Assembly (NCBI RefSeq): GCF_038096175.1 | Contig: NZ_CP151099.1 | Location: 7,852,001 to 7,916,000 of the forward strand | Origin: Nostoc sp. UHCC 0302 | GTDB lineage: Bacteria; Cyanobacteriota; Cyanobacteriia; Cyanobacteriales; Nostocaceae | Length of the DNA stretch: 64,000 nucleotides | Direction: 5' to 3' | In this document: positions 8,297-21,110 of the stretch, piece by piece | Layout of the letters: the number at the start of each line of letters is the position of its first letter | Numbering within the stretch: position 1 is the stretch's first letter | Position numbers and translations under genes: made by a program | Notes under the pieces: model-generated | Seen by the model: the letters and a program-made list of their open reading frames with translations, nothing else | What the model was told of the DNA's origin: nothing | Database searches by the model: none

Positions 8297-11200
8297 ATGT
8301 CAGTAGGATTAGGTACAATATATACACTTCTTGGCTACCATATCACTGAGCAAATTTACTCAGGCAGCAAAACCATAGTTTATCGAGGCATTAGAGAACA
8401 AGACCAAAAATCGGTGATCATTAAACTGATCCGGAATGAATATCCAACCTTTGTAGAAATCGCTCAGTTCCGCAATCAATACACTATTACCAAAAATCTT
8501 GACATTCCTGGCATAGTTAAACCTTTGAGCTTAGAAAATTACCATAACGGCTATGCCTTGGTGATGGAAGACATTAGCGGGGTTTCTCTCAAAGACTGGC
8601 AATTAGGGGACAAAGGAAAGGAAGCAAACCCTATTTCTCTAAGTGAGTTTTTTCATATCGCCATTAAAATTGCTTCTACTCTTGAGGCAGTGCATAGCAA
8701 TCGCATCATTCACAAAGATATCAAGCCTGCCAATATCCTAATTAACCCTTCTACAGGTGAGATAAGACTCATAGACTTCAGTATCGCCACTATCCTGCCG
8801 CGAGAAATTCAATTTCTCATTAATCCTAATGTTTTAGAAGGAACACTGGCTTACATTTCCCCTGAACAAACTGGGAGGATGAACCGAGGTATTGACTACC
8901 GGACTGATTTTTATTCTCTTGGTGTCACCTTCTTTGAACTTCTCACCGGACAGTTACCCTTTACCAGTAATGACCCGATGGAGTTAGTTTACTCTCACAT
9001 TGCTAAACAACCACTAAAGGCAAGCCGTATTAACTCCAATATTCCCCCAGTGTTATCTGACATCATTAGCAAACTAATGGCAAAAAACGCTGAAGACCGC
9101 TATCAGAGCGCTTTAGGGTTAAGGCATGACTTGGAGGTGTGCCAAAATCATTGGCAAGAGGCTGGTAATATTCCTCCCTTTAGCTTGGGAAATCGGGACA
9201 TCTCAGACTGCTTCGTCATCCCCGAAAAGCTCTATGGTCGTCAACGAGAAGTTGAAACCCTACTCGCTGCTTTTGGGCGCGTGACAACTGGAGCAACAGA
9301 AATGATATTAGTTGCAGGATTCTCTGGCATTGGTAAAACTGCGGTAGTCAACGAAATCCACAAACCCATAGTCCGGCAGCGTAGCTACTTTATTAAAGGG
9401 AAATTTGATCAGTTCCAACGTGACATTCCCTTGTCAGGATTAGTACAAGCTTGTCGTGACTTAATCGGACAAATTTTGAGTGAAACTGATGCCCAAATTG
9501 AACAGTGGAAAGCCAAAATTGTTTCAGCATTAGGTACACAAACTCAGGTGATTACTGATGTTATTCCTGAGCTGGAACAAATTATTGGTCAGCAACCCCC
9601 AGTTACAGAACTCTCTGGTAGTGCTGCTCAAAATCGGTTCAATATATTGTTTCAAAGATTTATTCAAGTTTTTACTACTAAAGAACAACCCTTAGTTATC
9701 TTTCTAGATGACTTGCAATGGGCTGATGCTACTTCTTTAAAATTAATTCAATTATTAATAGCTCAAACTGCATCGTCTTCTGTTTCAGATAACACTGAGA
9801 TGATGAGTGAGTCTAAGGGAGGTTTACTGCTGGTTGGTGCTTATCGAGATAACGAAGTTTCAAAAGCACATCTCCTTTATTTAACACTACAAGAAATTGA
9901 AGAAGCGGGAAAAACTATTAATACAATTTTCCTAGCACCCTTAAACCAGGGGGATTTAAACCATCTAATTGCAGATAGTTTGCGTTGTCGAGAAGCCGTT
10001 GCTGTTCCTCTCACCCAAATGGTATTTGCAAAAACTAAAGGTAATCCCTTCTTTTCTCTACAATTTCTAAAAGCTTTGCACGGTGATGGTCTAATAATAT
10101 TAAACTTTGATGTTGGTTATTGGCAGTATGATATTGCAAAGATCAAAGAATTAGCTCTCACAGATGATGTAGTAGAATTTATGGCGACTCAATTAGGGAA
10201 GTTGCCAATAAATACTCAAAATATTTTGCAGCTTGCTGCCTGTGTTGGCAACCAATTTGACTTAAAAACACTGGCTATTGTCAATGAAAAATCTGTAGTA
10301 GATACAGCATCTGATTTATGGCAAGCATTAATTGAGGGGCTGATTTTACCTCAAACTGAAGTTTATAGCTTCTTTCCGGAGGATAATAATAACCAACAAG
10401 TAGGTGTTAATAAAAAAGAATCCAATCAGTTACAAAATTATCATACACAGCTACCAAGATATAAATTTGTACATGATCGAGTACAGCAAGCTGCTTATTC
10501 TTTGATTCCTGAAGCTCAAAAAAAGCAAATCCACCTAAAAATTGGGTTGTTGCTGTTAAGCAATATTCCTCTTGCAGAACAACAAGAAAAGATTTTTGAG
10601 CTTGTGAATCAGTTCAATATCGCAGTCGAATTCATCAATCATCAGCATAAGCGAGATGAGTTGGCCCAAATGAATCTGATTGCTGGACTTAAGGCTCTGG
10701 CATCAACGGCTTATATCGCTTCCGTTAAGTATTTAACTACTGGAATCAAATTGCTAGCAGATGATAGCTGGGAGACAAAGTATGAGCTAACCCTAGCTTT
10801 GTATGAAACAGCAGTAGAAGCAACATACTTAAGCGGCGACTTTGAACAGATGCAGCAATTAGCAGAAGTAGTATTAGCACAAGCTAAAACCCTACTGGAG
10901 AAAGTGAAAGTTTATGAAGTTATAATTCAGGCTTATGGAGCGCAGAATCAAGCACTTGCAGCAGTTAATACAGCACTGAATATTCTGAATTTGTTAGGAG
11001 TGGAGTTTCCTAAACAACCTAACCAGTCTGATGTTCAATTAGCAATGGCAGAATTGACATCAAATCTAAACGGGAGGCGCATTAAAGACTTAATTGATCT
11101 GCCAGAGATGGGGGGAACCCAGCATAGGGCTGTTATGCGTATCCTATCGACTACAACTGCTGTTACTTATGTTGCTGCTCCTGAATTATTTCCGTTGATT

Positions 11201-13969
11201 GTTCTCAAACAAATAAACGTATCCCTTAAACATGGTAACGCTCCCTTATCTGCTTTTGCCTATTGCAATTATGGATTAATACTTACTGGTGTAGTAGGAG
11301 ATATTGAGTCTGGCTATCAGTTTGGCAAATTAGCTGTAAATTTGGTGGATAAATTCAATGCTAAAGAAGTCAAAGTTAAGATTATGCTGGGATTTTGTAC
11401 CACTATTTTGCATTGGAAGGAACATACTAGGGAAATATTAAAACCTTTACTGGAGAGTTACTATGCAGCATTAGAAACAGGAGATTTAGAATATGCAGCA
11501 TACTATCTTAACGCTTACTGCTACTCTTCTTACTTTATCGGTCGAGAATTGACAGGATTGGAACGAGAGATGGCAACCTACGGTAATGCTATCAGTCAAA
11601 TCAAGCAAGAAATAGTATTTAACTGGAGTACTATCTATAGGCAGAGTGTCTTTAACTTGCTAGTAAATGTAGCAAATCCTTGTTACTTAATGGGTGAAGT
11701 CTATAATGAGGAAAAAATGCTACCCCTTCATCTTGAAACAAATGATGTAATGGGAATTTTTTCTTTATATGTAAGCAAACTACATCTATGCTACCTATTT
11801 CATGAATATCCTTTAGCCATTAAAAATGCCACTCTAGCAGAAAAATATTTACAGGGTGGCACAGGACAGCTAATTACTCCTCTTTTCTATTTTTATGATT
11901 CATTAGCAAGACTAGCAGTATATCCTAATGCGTCCGATTCCGATAAAAACAACACTCTAAATAAAGTTAAAGCTAATCAGGAAAAAATTGAACATTGGGC
12001 GCATCATGCACCAATGAATTATTTACATAAATATTATCTTGTAGAAGCCGAGCGGTATCGCATTGCTGGTCAATATCTTGAAGCAATGGAATTATATGAT
12101 CGCGCTATCTCCCTCGCTAAAGAACATGAATATATTCATGAAGAAGCTTTAGCTAGCGAACTTGCCGCTAAATTCTATCTAGAATTGGGCAAACAGAAAA
12201 TTGCACAAATATATTTAACTGATGCCTACTATAGCTATGTTCGCTGGGGAGCTAAAGCCAAAATTGACGATTTGGCAAAACGCTATCCCAAATTACTAGC
12301 TCCCATACTTCACCAAGAAAAACTCAGCCTCCATCCTAGCGAAGAAAGTAGTACTTTCAATAACACGTCCCTCTTATCTACCTTGAGCAATCAACAAACT
12401 GTTATTGGCACTAAGACAAGCATTTCTGACTCTTTGGATTTAGGGACGTTCATCAAAGCATCTCAAGCACTTTCTGGGGAAATTGAACTTGAACGACTAC
12501 TTTCTACCTTAATGGAAGTTGTAATGGAGAACGCCGGAGCCTCTAAGTGTGCTTTAATTTTGAGCGATAGTGATAACTTAGCATTAACTGTGACTGCGGT
12601 TTGTTCAAGTGCAATTTTTGAGCATACTTACACTGAGTTTCCATCAGTTTGCTTAGAGTCAAGCGATAATCTTCCTGTTACTTTAATTAACTACGTTAAA
12701 CGTACCAGAGAAATATTCGTAGTAGATAACGCAATAGCTGTTTCTTCCCTAGCAGCTGATAGCTACATTCTCCGTGAGCAGCCTCAGAGCTTGTTGGCTA
12801 TACCTATTATTAATCAAGGCAAATTGATTGGTATTCTTTATCTAGAAAATAATCTGATTACAGGAGCATTTACACGCGATCGCGTAGAAGTTATCAAACT
12901 CCTCACGACTCAAGCCGCAATATCTCTAGAGAATGCGATCCTCTACAAAAATTTAGCACAAGCTAAAGAACGGCTGGAAGAATACAACCATACGCTAGAG
13001 AAAAAAGTTGAAGATAGGACACAGGAACTAAACGATAAAAATCAACATTTACAACAAGCTCTACAGGAATTAAAACGCACCCAAGCACAATTAATTCAAA
13101 GTGAAAAAATGTCTTCTTTGGGGCAAATGGTGGCAGGAATTGCTCACGAAATTAATAACCCTATCAATTTCATTCATGGAAACATTGCCCACACTAGTGA
13201 GTATATCCAAGATTTGCTAGATTTGGTTAGTGTATATCAGCAAGAATACCCACGCCCTTCATCTCTAGTTGAGAATAAAACGGAGGAGATTGACCTAGAT
13301 TTTATAGCACAAGACCTGCCAAAGATTCTCGATTCTATGAATGTTGGAAGTTCGCGCATCCGGAATATTGTTTTGGGCTTACGTAACTTCTCTCGCTTAG
13401 ATGAATCAGAAATGAAACTTGTAGATATTCATGAGGGAATTGATAACACATTGATGATTTTACAGCACAGACTCAAAGGAAAGAGCGCTCACCCTGAGAT
13501 TGAAGTCATCAAAGAATATGGAAATTTGCCAGAGGTATATTGTTATGCTGGGCAGCTCAATCAGGTGTTTATGAATCTTCTCAGTAATGCAATTGATGTT
13601 TTAGAAGAGACATTTGTCAGGAGTGATTTCTCATTAGTAGAAGACAAAATACAAATAATGGATGAAAAAGAGATAAATCTGAGAGTCGGTTTTTTACCAT
13701 CACAACTTCAGGGAGAAATTCGCATTGTTACACAACTAACAGATTATTCTACAGTAATAGTTCGAATTGCTGATAACGGTTCTGGGATGACAGAAGCAGT
13801 GCAACAGAAAATATTTGACCCATTTTTTACTACCAAGTCGGTAGGAAGTGGCACAGGATTGGGTTTGTCAATTAGCTATCAGATTGTCGTGGACAAACAC
13901 AAAGGTAGTTTAACTTGTCATTCCACGCCAGGAAAGGGTACTGAATTCGTCATTGAGATACCTATGTAA
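8297..13969 (+). CDS. Dual Ser/Thr kinase - AAA ATPase - GAF - histidine kinase (HstK type)
   Basis: A 1890-residue cytoplasmic signalling protein of the HstK-like class seen in filamentous cyanobacteria. Domains in order: Ser/Thr protein kinase (about 12-280) with Lys43 in VIIKLIRNE, catalytic loop [14 protein letters not shown] near 137-150 and a metal-binding motif DFS instead of DFG; AAA/STAND-like ATPase with Walker A GFSGIGKT near 341-348 and Walker [12 protein letters not shown] near 466-475; a long helical TPR-like region; a GAF domain near 1395-1550; a coiled coil; histidine kinase with His about 1616 in [15 protein letters not shown]; HATPase with DNGSGM and [12 protein letters not shown]. 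All key residues but the DFG Gly are present. No partner regulator is next to it. Confidence 0.93.
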   Translation: MSVGLGTIYTLLGYHITEQIYSGSKTIVYRGIREQDQKSVIIKLIRNEYPTFVEIAQFRNQYTITKNLDIPGIVKPLSLENYHNGYALVMEDISGVSLKDWQLGDKGKEANPISLSEFFHIAIKIASTLEAVHSNRIIHKDIKPANILINPSTGEIRLIDFSIATILPREIQFLINPNVLEGTLAYISPEQTGRMNRGIDYRTDFYSLGVTFFELLTGQLPFTSNDPMELVYSHIAKQPLKASRINSNIPPVLSDIISKLMAKNAEDRYQSALGLRHDLEVCQNHWQEAGNIPPFSLGNRDISDCFVIPEKLYGRQREVETLLAAFGRVTTGATEMILVAGFSGIGKTAVVNEIHKPIVRQRSYFIKGKFDQFQRDIPLSGLVQACRDLIGQILSETDAQIEQWKAKIVSALGTQTQVITDVIPELEQIIGQQPPVTELSGSAAQNRFNILFQRFIQVFTTKEQPLVIFLDDLQWADATSLKLIQLLIAQTASSSVSDNTEMMSESKGGLLLVGAYRDNEVSKAHLLYLTLQEIEEAGKTINTIFLAPLNQGDLNHLIADSLRCREAVAVPLTQMVFAKTKGNPFFSLQFLKALHGDGLIILNFDVGYWQYDIAKIKELALTDDVVEFMATQLGKLPINTQNILQLAACVGNQFDLKTLAIVNEKSVVDTASDLWQALIEGLILPQTEVYSFFPEDNNNQQVGVNKKESNQLQNYHTQLPRYKFVHDRVQQAAYSLIPEAQKKQIHLKIGLLLLSNIPLAEQQEKIFELVNQFNIAVEFINHQHKRDELAQMNLIAGLKALASTAYIASVKYLTTGIKLLADDSWETKYELTLALYETAVEATYLSGDFEQMQQLAEVVLAQAKTLLEKVKVYEVIIQAYGAQNQALAAVNTALNILNLLGVEFPKQPNQSDVQLAMAELTSNLNGRRIKDLIDLPEMGGTQHRAVMRILSTTTAVTYVAAPELFPLIVLKQINVSLKHGNAPLSAFAYCNYGLILTGVVGDIESGYQFGKLAVNLVDKFNAKEVKVKIMLGFCTTILHWKEHTREILKPLLESYYAALETGDLEYAAYYLNAYCYSSYFIGRELTGLEREMATYGNAISQIKQEIVFNWSTIYRQSVFNLLVNVANPCYLMGEVYNEEKMLPLHLETNDVMGIFSLYVSKLHLCYLFHEYPLAIKNATLAEKYLQGGTGQLITPLFYFYDSLARLAVYPNASDSDKNNTLNKVKANQEKIEHWAHHAPMNYLHKYYLVEAERYRIAGQYLEAMELYDRAISLAKEHEYIHEEALASELAAKFYLELGKQKIAQIYLTDAYYSYVRWGAKAKIDDLAKRYPKLLAPILHQEKLSLHPSEESSTFNNTSLLSTLSNQQTVIGTKTSISDSLDLGTFIKASQALSGEIELERLLSTLMEVVMENAGASKCALILSDSDNLALTVTAVCSSAIFEHTYTEFPSVCLESSDNLPVTLINYVKRTREIFVVDNAIAVSSLAADSYILREQPQSLLAIPIINQGKLIGILYLENNLITGAFTRDRVEVIKLLTTQAAISLENAILYKNLAQAKERLEEYNHTLEKKVEDRTQELNDKNQHLQQALQELKRTQAQLIQSEKMSSLGQMVAGIAHEINNPINFIHGNIAHTSEYIQDLLDLVSVYQQEYPRPSSLVENKTEEIDLDFIAQDLPKILDSMNVGSSRIRNIVLGLRNFSRLDESEMKLVDIHEGIDNTLMILQHRLKGKSAHPEIEVIKEYGNLPEVYCYAGQLNQVFMNLLSNAIDVLEETFVRSDFSLVEDKIQIMDEKEINLRVGFLPSQLQGEIRIVTQLTDYSTVIVRIADNGSGMTEAVQQKIFDPFFTTKSVGSGTGLGLSISYQIVVDKHKGSLTCHSTPGKGTEFVIEIPM

Positions 13970-14019
13970 TAGTGTCATGCCTCAACCTCAACAAAGAATT
14001 GATTTTAAAAAAGCGATAA

Positions 14020-14901
14020 TCAACCCTGGAAATTATAGATAGGCAATCCAGTAATATCAGTCTGGAGGGCAAATAAATCACCAGAGTAGAAACTGTTTTC
14101 AATTTGTGCTTGGCTGAGTCCGACTGAGGCGGTGGTAATATAAAGTGTTTGCAAATCTTGCCCACCAAAGGTGCAGCTGGTTGGTAATTGTACAGGTAAA
14201 TTTATCCGCAATATCTCCTCACCTTCGGGATTAAAACGAATTACACACCACCCATCCCACATAGCAGACCAGATATATCCTTCACTATCTATCGTCAATC
14301 CATCAGGATAGAAAGACTCACTAGTTAAATCAACAAAAATGCGGCGATTACTAATACTGCCAGTTACTGAATTAAAGTCATAGGCATATATTTTTTGTTG
14401 AGGAGAATCCGTCAGATAAAATGTGTTTTGATCAGGACTCCATCCCAAACCATTGGAGATAGTCAGTCCTGTTTCCATGAGATGCAATGAACCATCTGGA
14501 TCATAGCGATAAAGACTAGCTTGCGGTTTTTCAGGAGACATTGAGCCGAACCAAAAGCGGCCTTGAGCATCGCATTTGCCATCATTGAAACGGTTATCTG
14601 GTAATTCTGCTTCAGTCTCTAGAATGGGGGTAAGTAAACCTGTCTGAGTATTGAGAAATGCTAAATGATGGCGCTGCGCTACAAGTAATCTATTTTCTCC
14701 GGCAAAGGCGATCGCTCCTACCACATCTCCCACATCAAAAAAGGAGTTATCTCCTGTGGCAGGATTGAACTGATGCACCCGATGGTTATAAATATCGACC
14801 CAGTAAAGTAGCTTTTGATTTGAGTTCCAAATAGGCCCTTCGCCTAAACGCGCACGCGCCTTTAAAACATTTTCGACTGGATATTTTAAAACTTCAGTCA
14901 T
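14020..14901 (-). CDS. SMP-30/gluconolactonase/LRE family sugar lactonase
   Basis: A six-bladed beta-propeller of the SMP-30 family that hydrolyses sugar lactones using one divalent metal. Family landmarks are RLGEGPIW with the first metal ligand Glu, FNDGKCDAQGRFWFGSM, SNGLGWSPDQ and YPDGLTIDSEGYIW with a ligand Asp. From ATG at 14901 (MTEVLKYPVENVLKARARLG) it is 293 residues, the family's usual size. An upstream in-frame start at 15003 would add 34 residues that overlap a gene remnant on the other strand and look unrelated. The exact lactone substrate is unknown. It is convergent with the large kinase gene. Confidence 0.88.
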   Translation of the reverse strand: MTEVLKYPVENVLKARARLGEGPIWNSNQKLLYWVDIYNHRVHQFNPATGDNSFFDVGDVVGAIAFAGENRLLVAQRHHLAFLNTQTGLLTPILETEAELPDNRFNDGKCDAQGRFWFGSMSPEKPQASLYRYDPDGSLHLMETGLTISNGLGWSPDQNTFYLTDSPQQKIYAYDFNSVTGSISNRRIFVDLTSESFYPDGLTIDSEGYIWSAMWDGWCVIRFNPEGEEILRINLPVQLPTSCTFGGQDLQTLYITTASVGLSQAQIENSFYSGDLFALQTDITGLPIYNFQG

Positions 14902-14976
14902 TTGATTAGCCAATACATCAATTAATAATTTCAGTTGACTTTTGATTTTTGCCAAACCTTGCCTCGAATCAGTTAA

Positions 14977-15213
14977 CTTACAGACAAACTGCAAGCTTTC
15001 CAACTAGTTGCAGACCGCTACAGCGGTTTACGGTTATGGATGCTTGGTTTACAACTGTCTTACCAAAGAAGTGAGCGATTGTGGCTGCGCTGGTACGACG
15101 CGACTGGGAATTGGATTCCCACGCCGCTAGAGAAACTACAACAAAAAAGTCAACGTGCTAACAAATTAGCAGCAAGATTACGAGAGTTGGGCATTAGCCC
15201 TAGTGAGTTATAA
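14977..15213 (+). pseudogene. C-terminal remnant of an Uma2-family gene
   Basis: Plus-strand codons ending in TAA at 15213 read LTDKLQAFQLVADRYSG, LRLWMLGLQL, WLRWYDATGNWIPTPLEKLQ and then ANKLAARLRELGISPSEL. This is the typical tail of Uma2 (DUF820) proteins: a GL-W line, a W-RW-D-(T/N)GN line and an Ala/Leu-rich helix ending ELGI-P-EL. A stop codon at 14974 and loss of the conserved PD-(D/E)XK core upstream show that it is a fragment. The remaining 79 codons are otherwise intact, so the decay looks fairly recent. Confidence 0.65.
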
Positions 15214-15263
15214 GGATTGTTTGCAAAGACGCCTTTGTTCAATTTTGCGCCTTTACGCGAGCT

Positions 15264-16202
15264 TTACAAAGCTTGCAAAATTTCCTCATCTACAGAAAAA
15301 TCGACCTCAGCTTGATCTCGACCAGAAGCCAGATAATCGTTCTCCAAAGAATCTTGTAATCCAGAAATCAAATCATACTCAGGCTGCCAACTTAATTCTG
15401 TTTGAGCTTTATTTACTGAAGCAAAGAAATGCTGCACCCGGAATGGAAAAGCTTTGCGCTTGCCAAAATCAAACTTTTTGGGGTCGTAGTGAATAATTTT
15501 TACAGCATCGGGTGACTTGCCAGCCGCTACAGCACTAGCACGCGCCAAACCATCAAAAGTGATAAAGCGATCGCCGGAGACATTGTAAATCTGTCCAACT
15601 GCCTGTTTATTGCCCAAAACCTGCGTCATTGCCCTTGCTAAGTCTTTTACATGACCTAGCTGAGTAATATGTAATCCGTTACCTGGGATAGGAATTGGGC
15701 GATCGCGCACAATTCTGTCAAAAAACCAGCTTTCTAAGTCATTATAATTACGGGGGCCGTAAATGTAGGTGGGACGAATGGAGGTAAAAGGTAATCCCAG
15801 TTGTGTCAAGTAAGTTTCTGTTTCATGCTTACCCCGGTGGCGACTTTTCGGATCGATAGCATCACCTTCCACATGGGGTAACTGGTCGGATTTGAGATAT
15901 ACTCCGGCAGAACTCATATACACAAAATGTTGCACGCGATCTTGAAAAATTTCTGCCAGTGGTTGGGTATCAGTAAGTTCTCTGCCATTATTGTCAAAAA
16001 TGACATCAAACTTTTCTTGTGATAACTTTTCCTTTAATTGGGTGGCATTAGTGCGATCGCCTGTAATTTGTCCGACTCCTGGCAAGGAAGGCGCTGGACG
16101 ATTACCACGATTGAACAGTACCACCTCATGTCCCTGTTCCACCAGTAGTTGAGTCAGGTAGACACCAATGAACCGAGTCCCACCTATAATTAGAATTCGC
16201 AT
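15264..16202 (-). CDS. NAD-dependent epimerase/dehydratase-like protein (CSP41b-like)
   Basis: A 312-residue atypical short-chain dehydrogenase. ATG at 16202 gives MRILIIGGTRFIGVYLTQLL, with the variant Rossmann motif GGTRFIG typical of the CSP41/RNA-binding branch rather than GxxGxxG of normal epimerases. Further landmarks are SSAGVY and the AS-type line SIRPTYIYGPRNYNDLE. In plants the orthologue CSP41b binds chloroplast RNA and supports transcription; the role in cyanobacteria is less clear. An in-frame upstream ATG at 16220 would add six residues from the repeat region (MWNWEL) and is less likely. A repeat-rich gap separates it from the divergent glycosyltransferase. Confidence 0.82.
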   Translation of the reverse strand: MRILIIGGTRFIGVYLTQLLVEQGHEVVLFNRGNRPAPSLPGVGQITGDRTNATQLKEKLSQEKFDVIFDNNGRELTDTQPLAEIFQDRVQHFVYMSSAGVYLKSDQLPHVEGDAIDPKSRHRGKHETETYLTQLGLPFTSIRPTYIYGPRNYNDLESWFFDRIVRDRPIPIPGNGLHITQLGHVKDLARAMTQVLGNKQAVGQIYNVSGDRFITFDGLARASAVAAGKSPDAVKIIHYDPKKFDFGKRKAFPFRVQHFFASVNKAQTELSWQPEYDLISGLQDSLENDYLASGRDQAEVDFSVDEEILQAL

Positions 16203-16526
16203 AAGTTCCCAATTCCACATCCGTTTTCCTTAAGGGAGTAGGGAATAGGGGGTAGGGAGTGGGAAACAAAGAATAATTAACACCTAATTCCCAATCCCCA
16301 ATGCCCAATCACGCCACTTGCTTCAAGCCGGGAAACCCGTCCAACGCAGTGGCTCCCCAATGCCCCAATTTGAGGTTATCAGGTTGCAGCATCTCTCTGG
16401 AACCTCTCAAGGAAAGATTGCGTCTTCAAGTTGATCTGGGGCGTTTCCCATTCACTAAATACAAAGCGAAATTTTTTAGTTCACCTCGTAATTTGCTCAA
16501 GTGTTTTCCATCTATTCAAGTTAGCT
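16203..16526. repeat. Repeat-rich divergent intergenic region
   Basis: At 16230-16305 there are degenerate heptamer runs (AGGGAGT/ATTCCCA type STRR repeats) on both strands. At 16308-16366 lies a palindromic element containing GCCACTTGC, CGGGAAACCCG and GCAGTGGCTCCCC. A related element occurs at about 27396-27512. No gene seen. Confidence 0.6.
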
Positions 16527-17669
16527 GTGCCTTTGAAATATGCTCTGGTTCATGAGTGGCTGACACCCAAAGCTACCGGCGGTTCAGAACTCGTTGTACG
16601 GGAAATTTTGAATCATATTGATGCTGATTTGTATGCCCTTATCGACTTTGAATCTAGTAACCCTGAAAGTTATTTATACAAGCGTCAGATTGGCAAGACA
16701 TTTCTCCAAGATTTTCCCTATGCTCGCAATGGTGTACAAAAATACCTACCTTTGTTGCCGTTGGCGATTGAACAACTAGATTTGCGGCAGTATGATGTAA
16801 TTTTGTCTTCATCCCACGCTGTTGCTAAAGGAGTCCTTACTACTCCCGAACAGTTGCATATTTGCTACTGCCATAGCCCTATGCGTTATGCCTGGGATTT
16901 GACTTTTGATTATCTGCACTACAGCAAGTTGGGTAGTGGTTTAGCTGGGTGGGCAACACGATATTTATTACATCGTTTGCGCCAATGGGATGTTTTGAGT
17001 GCGAATCGTGTTGATTACTTTATTGCCAACTCACAGCATACAGCTCGTCGAATTTGGCGTTGTTATCGACGAGAGGCAACAGTCATTTACCCACCAGTGA
17101 ACATCGAAGAATTTCCTTTTTTTCTTCAGAAAGAGGATTTTTACCTGACAGTTTCCCGACTAGTGAGTTACAAGCAAATCTCCTTGATTGTTAAAGCTTT
17201 TAATCAGCTCAAACGACCGTTGGTAGTAATTGGTACAGGAACAGAAATGAACAAAATTCGTGAGATAGCCAACCCGAATATACAAATACTGGGATGGCAA
17301 CCAGATGATGTGGTAAAAAAATATATGGCTAGGGCTAAGGCATTTGTGTATGCTGCTTGTGAAGATTTTGGTATTGCCTTAGTAGAGGCGCAAGCCTGCG
17401 GTACTCCAGTGATAGCCTACGGTGCAGGAGGTGCTTTAGAGACAGTACGAGATATTCGATCTGATGTAGGTACAGGAACAGGTGTATTTTTCAAGACACA
17501 AACAGAGGCGGCTTTAGTGGAAGCAGTAGAAAAGTTTGAAATGTATCAAAATTCGTTCAGTGCCGAGTTTATCCGATCGCACGTCGCCCAGTTTTCGCCA
17601 CAAATCTTTGCAGACCGCTATCTAAATTTTTTAGATAAATGTCACGGAAAAAGACCTTCTTGGGAGTGA
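16527..17669 (+). CDS. Glycosyltransferase family 4 (GT-B fold)
   Basis: A 380-residue GT4 enzyme that would transfer a sugar from a nucleotide donor during polysaccharide synthesis. GTG at 16527 starts VPLKYALVHEWLTPKATGGSE, the family's first strand and acceptor loop (ATGGSE). Later landmarks are YCHSPMRYAWDL, the donor-site region TVSRLVSYKQ and the E-x7-E motif EDFGIALVEAQACGTPVIAYG. Reading further upstream to 16431 adds 32 residues rich in hydrophobic filler that look non-coding. It is followed 111 bases later by a sugar transferase on the same strand and may share a transcript with it. Donor and acceptor are unknown. Confidence 0.88.
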   Translation: MPLKYALVHEWLTPKATGGSELVVREILNHIDADLYALIDFESSNPESYLYKRQIGKTFLQDFPYARNGVQKYLPLLPLAIEQLDLRQYDVILSSSHAVAKGVLTTPEQLHICYCHSPMRYAWDLTFDYLHYSKLGSGLAGWATRYLLHRLRQWDVLSANRVDYFIANSQHTARRIWRCYRREATVIYPPVNIEEFPFFLQKEDFYLTVSRLVSYKQISLIVKAFNQLKRPLVVIGTGTEMNKIREIANPNIQILGWQPDDVVKKYMARAKAFVYAACEDFGIALVEAQACGTPVIAYGAGGALETVRDIRSDVGTGTGVFFKTQTEAALVEAVEKFEMYQNSFSAEFIRSHVAQFSPQIFADRYLNFLDKCHGKRPSWE

Positions 17670-17780
17670 AGCTCTTGATTTATTGATCTATTTTATAAGC
17701 TTTTGGCAATTTCCCCCAGAAGCACCTCCTTTTGGCTTTAAGATTGGGACTATGTGTGGTGTGGATTGTTAAGGAGTATG

Positions 17781-18512
17781 ATGACTGCCCAGAGCTCACT
17801 CCTCTCCGGCAAGCGATCGCGTACTTTCTTAAAACGTGGTCAAAAAACCAAGACGCCTAAGGTTAAACCCAAAGGCTTGTCTTATCAAGGTTTAAACGGA
17901 GAGTTCGCCAAGCGACTGTTTGATATAGTGTTTTCGCTGTTGGTGTTGATTTTGTTCTTTCCCATTTATTTAATCTTGGCCTTGCTAATTGCATTCAGCT
18001 CAGAAGGCCCGATTTTTTATGTCCAAGAACGGGTCGGGAAGAACTATAAACGGTTTAATTGTATAAAATTCCGCACAATGGTGAGCAATGCCGATGAAGT
18101 TCTCATGCAAATGATGGAAACCTCCCCTCAACTGCGGCTAGAATTTGAAACCAGTTTTAAGCTCAAGCAAGATCCTCGAATTACAAAAATTGGTCGATTT
18201 TTGCGGATTACTAGCTTAGATGAGTTTCCCCAGTTTTGGAACGTTTTGAAAGGGGACATGAGTGTAGTTGGCCCACGACCCTTAGTCTCGGAAGAATTAC
18301 CAAAATATGGTTGTCACATAGATGAGATTTTAACAATCCGTCCGGGAATCACCGGATTGTGGCAAGTATCTGGACGTAATGACATTCCCTACCCACGGCG
18401 AGTCCAAATAGACCTGCATTATGTCAAATTCAGGAACTTTTGGCTTGATTTATGGATCATATTGAAAACTATTGATGTGGTCGTTATACCCAAAAATAAC
18501 GGAGCATATTGA
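17781..18512 (+). CDS. Polyprenyl-phosphate sugar-1-phosphate transferase (exopolysaccharide initiation)
   Basis: Bacterial sugar transferase that moves a hexose-1-phosphate from a UDP-sugar to undecaprenyl phosphate, the first step of repeat-unit assembly. From ATG at 17781 it has 243 residues: a basic N-terminus, a membrane segment (IVFSLLVLILFFPIYLILALLI), the catalytic region FNCIKFRTM, the SLDEFPQFWNVLKGDMS motif, VGPRPL, and the end RPGITGLWQVSGR. It is the short form that lacks the four extra membrane spans of WbaP. AAGGAG at 17771-17776 supports ATG 17781 (spacing 4) or 17778. A paralogue lies at 22023-22730. Confidence 0.9.
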   Translation: MTAQSSLLSGKRSRTFLKRGQKTKTPKVKPKGLSYQGLNGEFAKRLFDIVFSLLVLILFFPIYLILALLIAFSSEGPIFYVQERVGKNYKRFNCIKFRTMVSNADEVLMQMMETSPQLRLEFETSFKLKQDPRITKIGRFLRITSLDEFPQFWNVLKGDMSVVGPRPLVSEELPKYGCHIDEILTIRPGITGLWQVSGRNDIPYPRRVQIDLHYVKFRNFWLDLWIILKTIDVVVIPKNNGAY

Positions 18513-20076
<1,564 letters not shown>

Positions 20077-20085
20077 TTCAATACG

Positions 20086-20115
20086 TAGGGTGGGCAATGC
20101 TCACCCTATTTTTTT
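20086..20115 (+). terminator. Rho-independent terminator after the gmd-fcl chimera
   Basis: Stem TAGGGTG/CACCCTA with a 9-base loop, followed directly by a run of T, beginning 10 bases past the stop codon. Confidence 0.8.
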
Positions 20116-20303
20116 GGGCAAAGATTAGTGGGTGCTTTTTGCCCTTTCCACCAAAAATCCAATTTTAGAAAAATATCAGATTCGTGAGCTAAAGCTCATT
20201 TCATGAAACTTATTGTGCATGATATGACGTAAATATACTTTAGCCAAGCAAGCTAAATTACAATTAAAACGCATAATGCCGTTTAACAAGTTAGTTTTTC
20301 AAG

Positions 20304-20870
20304 GTGAGTAAAGTTGATAGTCAAGTAGATAAAGCGTTACTACGCCGTACTCTGCTCAAAACCCGTCAATCAATCCCTGTTTCAGAGTGGAGGGAAAGGA
20401 GCGATCGCATCTGTGATCATCTGCAAACTTCTGTTTTATTCACCCAAGCAAAAACAATACTCGGTTATTTCAGCTTTCGTCAAGAACCTGATCTGAGTCC
20501 ATTATTTGCAGACACAAGATATCGCTGGGGTTTTCCTCGTTGCGTTGGTAAGTCTTTGTATTGGCATCTTTGGAAACCTAACGATTCTGTCCAAATTGGT
20601 GCTTACGGCATTACCGAACCCCATTCTGATGCACCAACTATAGAGCCGAATGACGTGGATTTAATTCTCGTCCCCAGCGTTGCTTGCGACTATCAAGGAT
20701 ATCGCTTAGGCTATGGCGGTGGATATTATGATCGCTTACTCAGTTCACCTAACTGGTTAGCAAAACCAACTATAGGAATTGTGTTTGATTTTGCCTATTT
20801 ACCCCAAATACCTCTCGAACATTGGGATAAACCTTTGAAACTTGTGTGTACAGAAACTAAGTTTAAATAG
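20304..20870 (+). CDS. 5-formyltetrahydrofolate cyclo-ligase
   Basis: This enzyme uses ATP to convert 5-formyl-THF to 5,10-methenyl-THF, returning a storage folate to one-carbon metabolism. The 188-residue protein has the family start (KALLRRTLLKTRQSIP with substrate-binding basic residues), FSFRQEPD and the C-terminal ATP/metal motif GYRLGYGGGYYDRLL near 130-145. The length is normal. The start is GTG at 20304 (MSKVDSQVDK). The 227 bases upstream hold the terminator of the previous gene and AT-rich DNA, so it is probably transcribed alone. About 240 bases of very AT-rich DNA follow before the next gene. Confidence 0.93.
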   Translation: MSKVDSQVDKALLRRTLLKTRQSIPVSEWRERSDRICDHLQTSVLFTQAKTILGYFSFRQEPDLSPLFADTRYRWGFPRCVGKSLYWHLWKPNDSVQIGAYGITEPHSDAPTIEPNDVDLILVPSVACDYQGYRLGYGGGYYDRLLSSPNWLAKPTIGIVFDFAYLPQIPLEHWDKPLKLVCTETKFK

Positions 20871-21110
20871 CTTTAATATTATAGATTCATAGATATAAAG
20901 TTTATAGATTTCATCTAAAATTAAAATGAATAATCAATTTATTATACAAGGTTACCTATTTTTAAATGCTAATTCTGGTTAATGATATTGTGAATTTATG
21001 AATTTTTACTAATAGATTAGCATATCTTAAAAAGATACTTAATTAAATAAAAAACCAGAAAAATAAGAATAACTATAATTAGATTTTAAAATAGTAACTT
21101 TAGGTTAATT

